64,000 bases of DNA from Ramlibacter tataouinensis (GTDB taxonomy: Bacteria > Pseudomonadota > Gammaproteobacteria > Burkholderiales > Burkholderiaceae_C): NCBI RefSeq assembly GCF_027941915.1, contig NZ_CP116009.1, forward strand, positions 496,001 through 560,000, given 5' to 3'. Under the pieces are notes generated by a model. The model ran no database searches. It saw nothing but the letters and a program-made list of their open reading frames with translations, and was not told where the DNA came from. Positions 63,966 through 64,000 of this stretch are shown one piece after another. Position numbers and translations under genes: made by a program. Position 1 is the stretch's first letter; the number at the start of each line of letters is the position of its first letter.

Positions 63966-64000
63966 CACCCCACTTCCGGCCGAGTCCTACAGCGCGCCGT

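Overview
The window is high-GC, densely packed DNA from an aerobic soil- or water-type betaproteobacterium. Comamonadaceae in Burkholderiales (Ramlibacter, Variovorax or Comamonas relatives) fits best. The basis is the gene order of the protocatechuate 4,5-cleavage (pmd) operon, the many short palindromic GGATTCCCGC...GCGGGAATGAC repeats, and a chromosomal integron; no rRNA, tRNA or housekeeping marker is present to fix the genus.

Layout. (1) 0-4.3 kb: a protocatechuate 4,5-dioxygenase-like LigB/LigA pair, divergent from an FAD hydroxylase, DUF2783 and VOC operon. (2) 4.5-7.2 kb: small membrane or exported proteins and an aldo/keto reductase. (3) 7.4-22.7 kb: fourteen leftward genes forming a catabolic cluster of unknown substrate (Rieske oxygenase with PDR-type reductase, VOC dioxygenase-like protein, alpha/beta hydrolase, two SDRs, Gfo/Idh enzyme, RraA-like protein, aspartate-dehydrogenase-like protein, acyl-CoA ligase, ferric-type ABC importer). 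A divergent LysR gene sits at its head. A 35-bp motif shared by two promoter regions suggests this LysR controls both halves. (4) 24-30.6 kb: the pmd operon (E-F-D-A-B-C order) with an unusual leaderless binding protein and a divergent LysR gene. (5) 30.7-34.3 kb: CopD-like and SnoaL-like proteins, a sodium:solute symporter with a hairpin-rich leader and a 43-aa partner, and a GNAT gene.

(6) 34.3-42.9 kb: a complete sedentary chromosomal integron. A rightward intI carries the IntI-specific patch, with a LexA-like box just before its start. To its left lie attI and ten cassettes, all leftward, each ending in an attC site. Cassette products include a VIT-family transporter, DHFR-fold, GFA, TonB-C and YciI proteins and several unknowns. 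The unexpected part is at translation level. attI carries a 39-codon ORF with a strong Shine-Dalgarno sequence that ends on the TAG of the cassette core site (G^TTAG). Several attC sites carry open frames that end on the same core TAG, 5-18 nt before the next cassette's ATG. This suggests stop-start coupling through the array.

(7) 42.9-47.9 kb: a putative pyrimidine-dimer glycosylase, a crotonase plus feruloyl-CoA synthase (feeding vanillate/protocatechuate to the pmd route), and small proteins. (8) 47.9-53.6 kb: a type I secretion operon (adaptor, ABC transporter, 875-aa VCBS/RTX substrate with a recent 321-bp duplication). (9) 53.8-64 kb: a DUF3014 protein, a branched-chain 2-oxoacid dehydrogenase operon (E1alpha, E1beta, E2, E3), an Mrr-like membrane protein, an FKBP-type isomerase and a hybrid PAS histidine kinase.

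All functions are read from motifs and remembered family resemblance; no database search was run.
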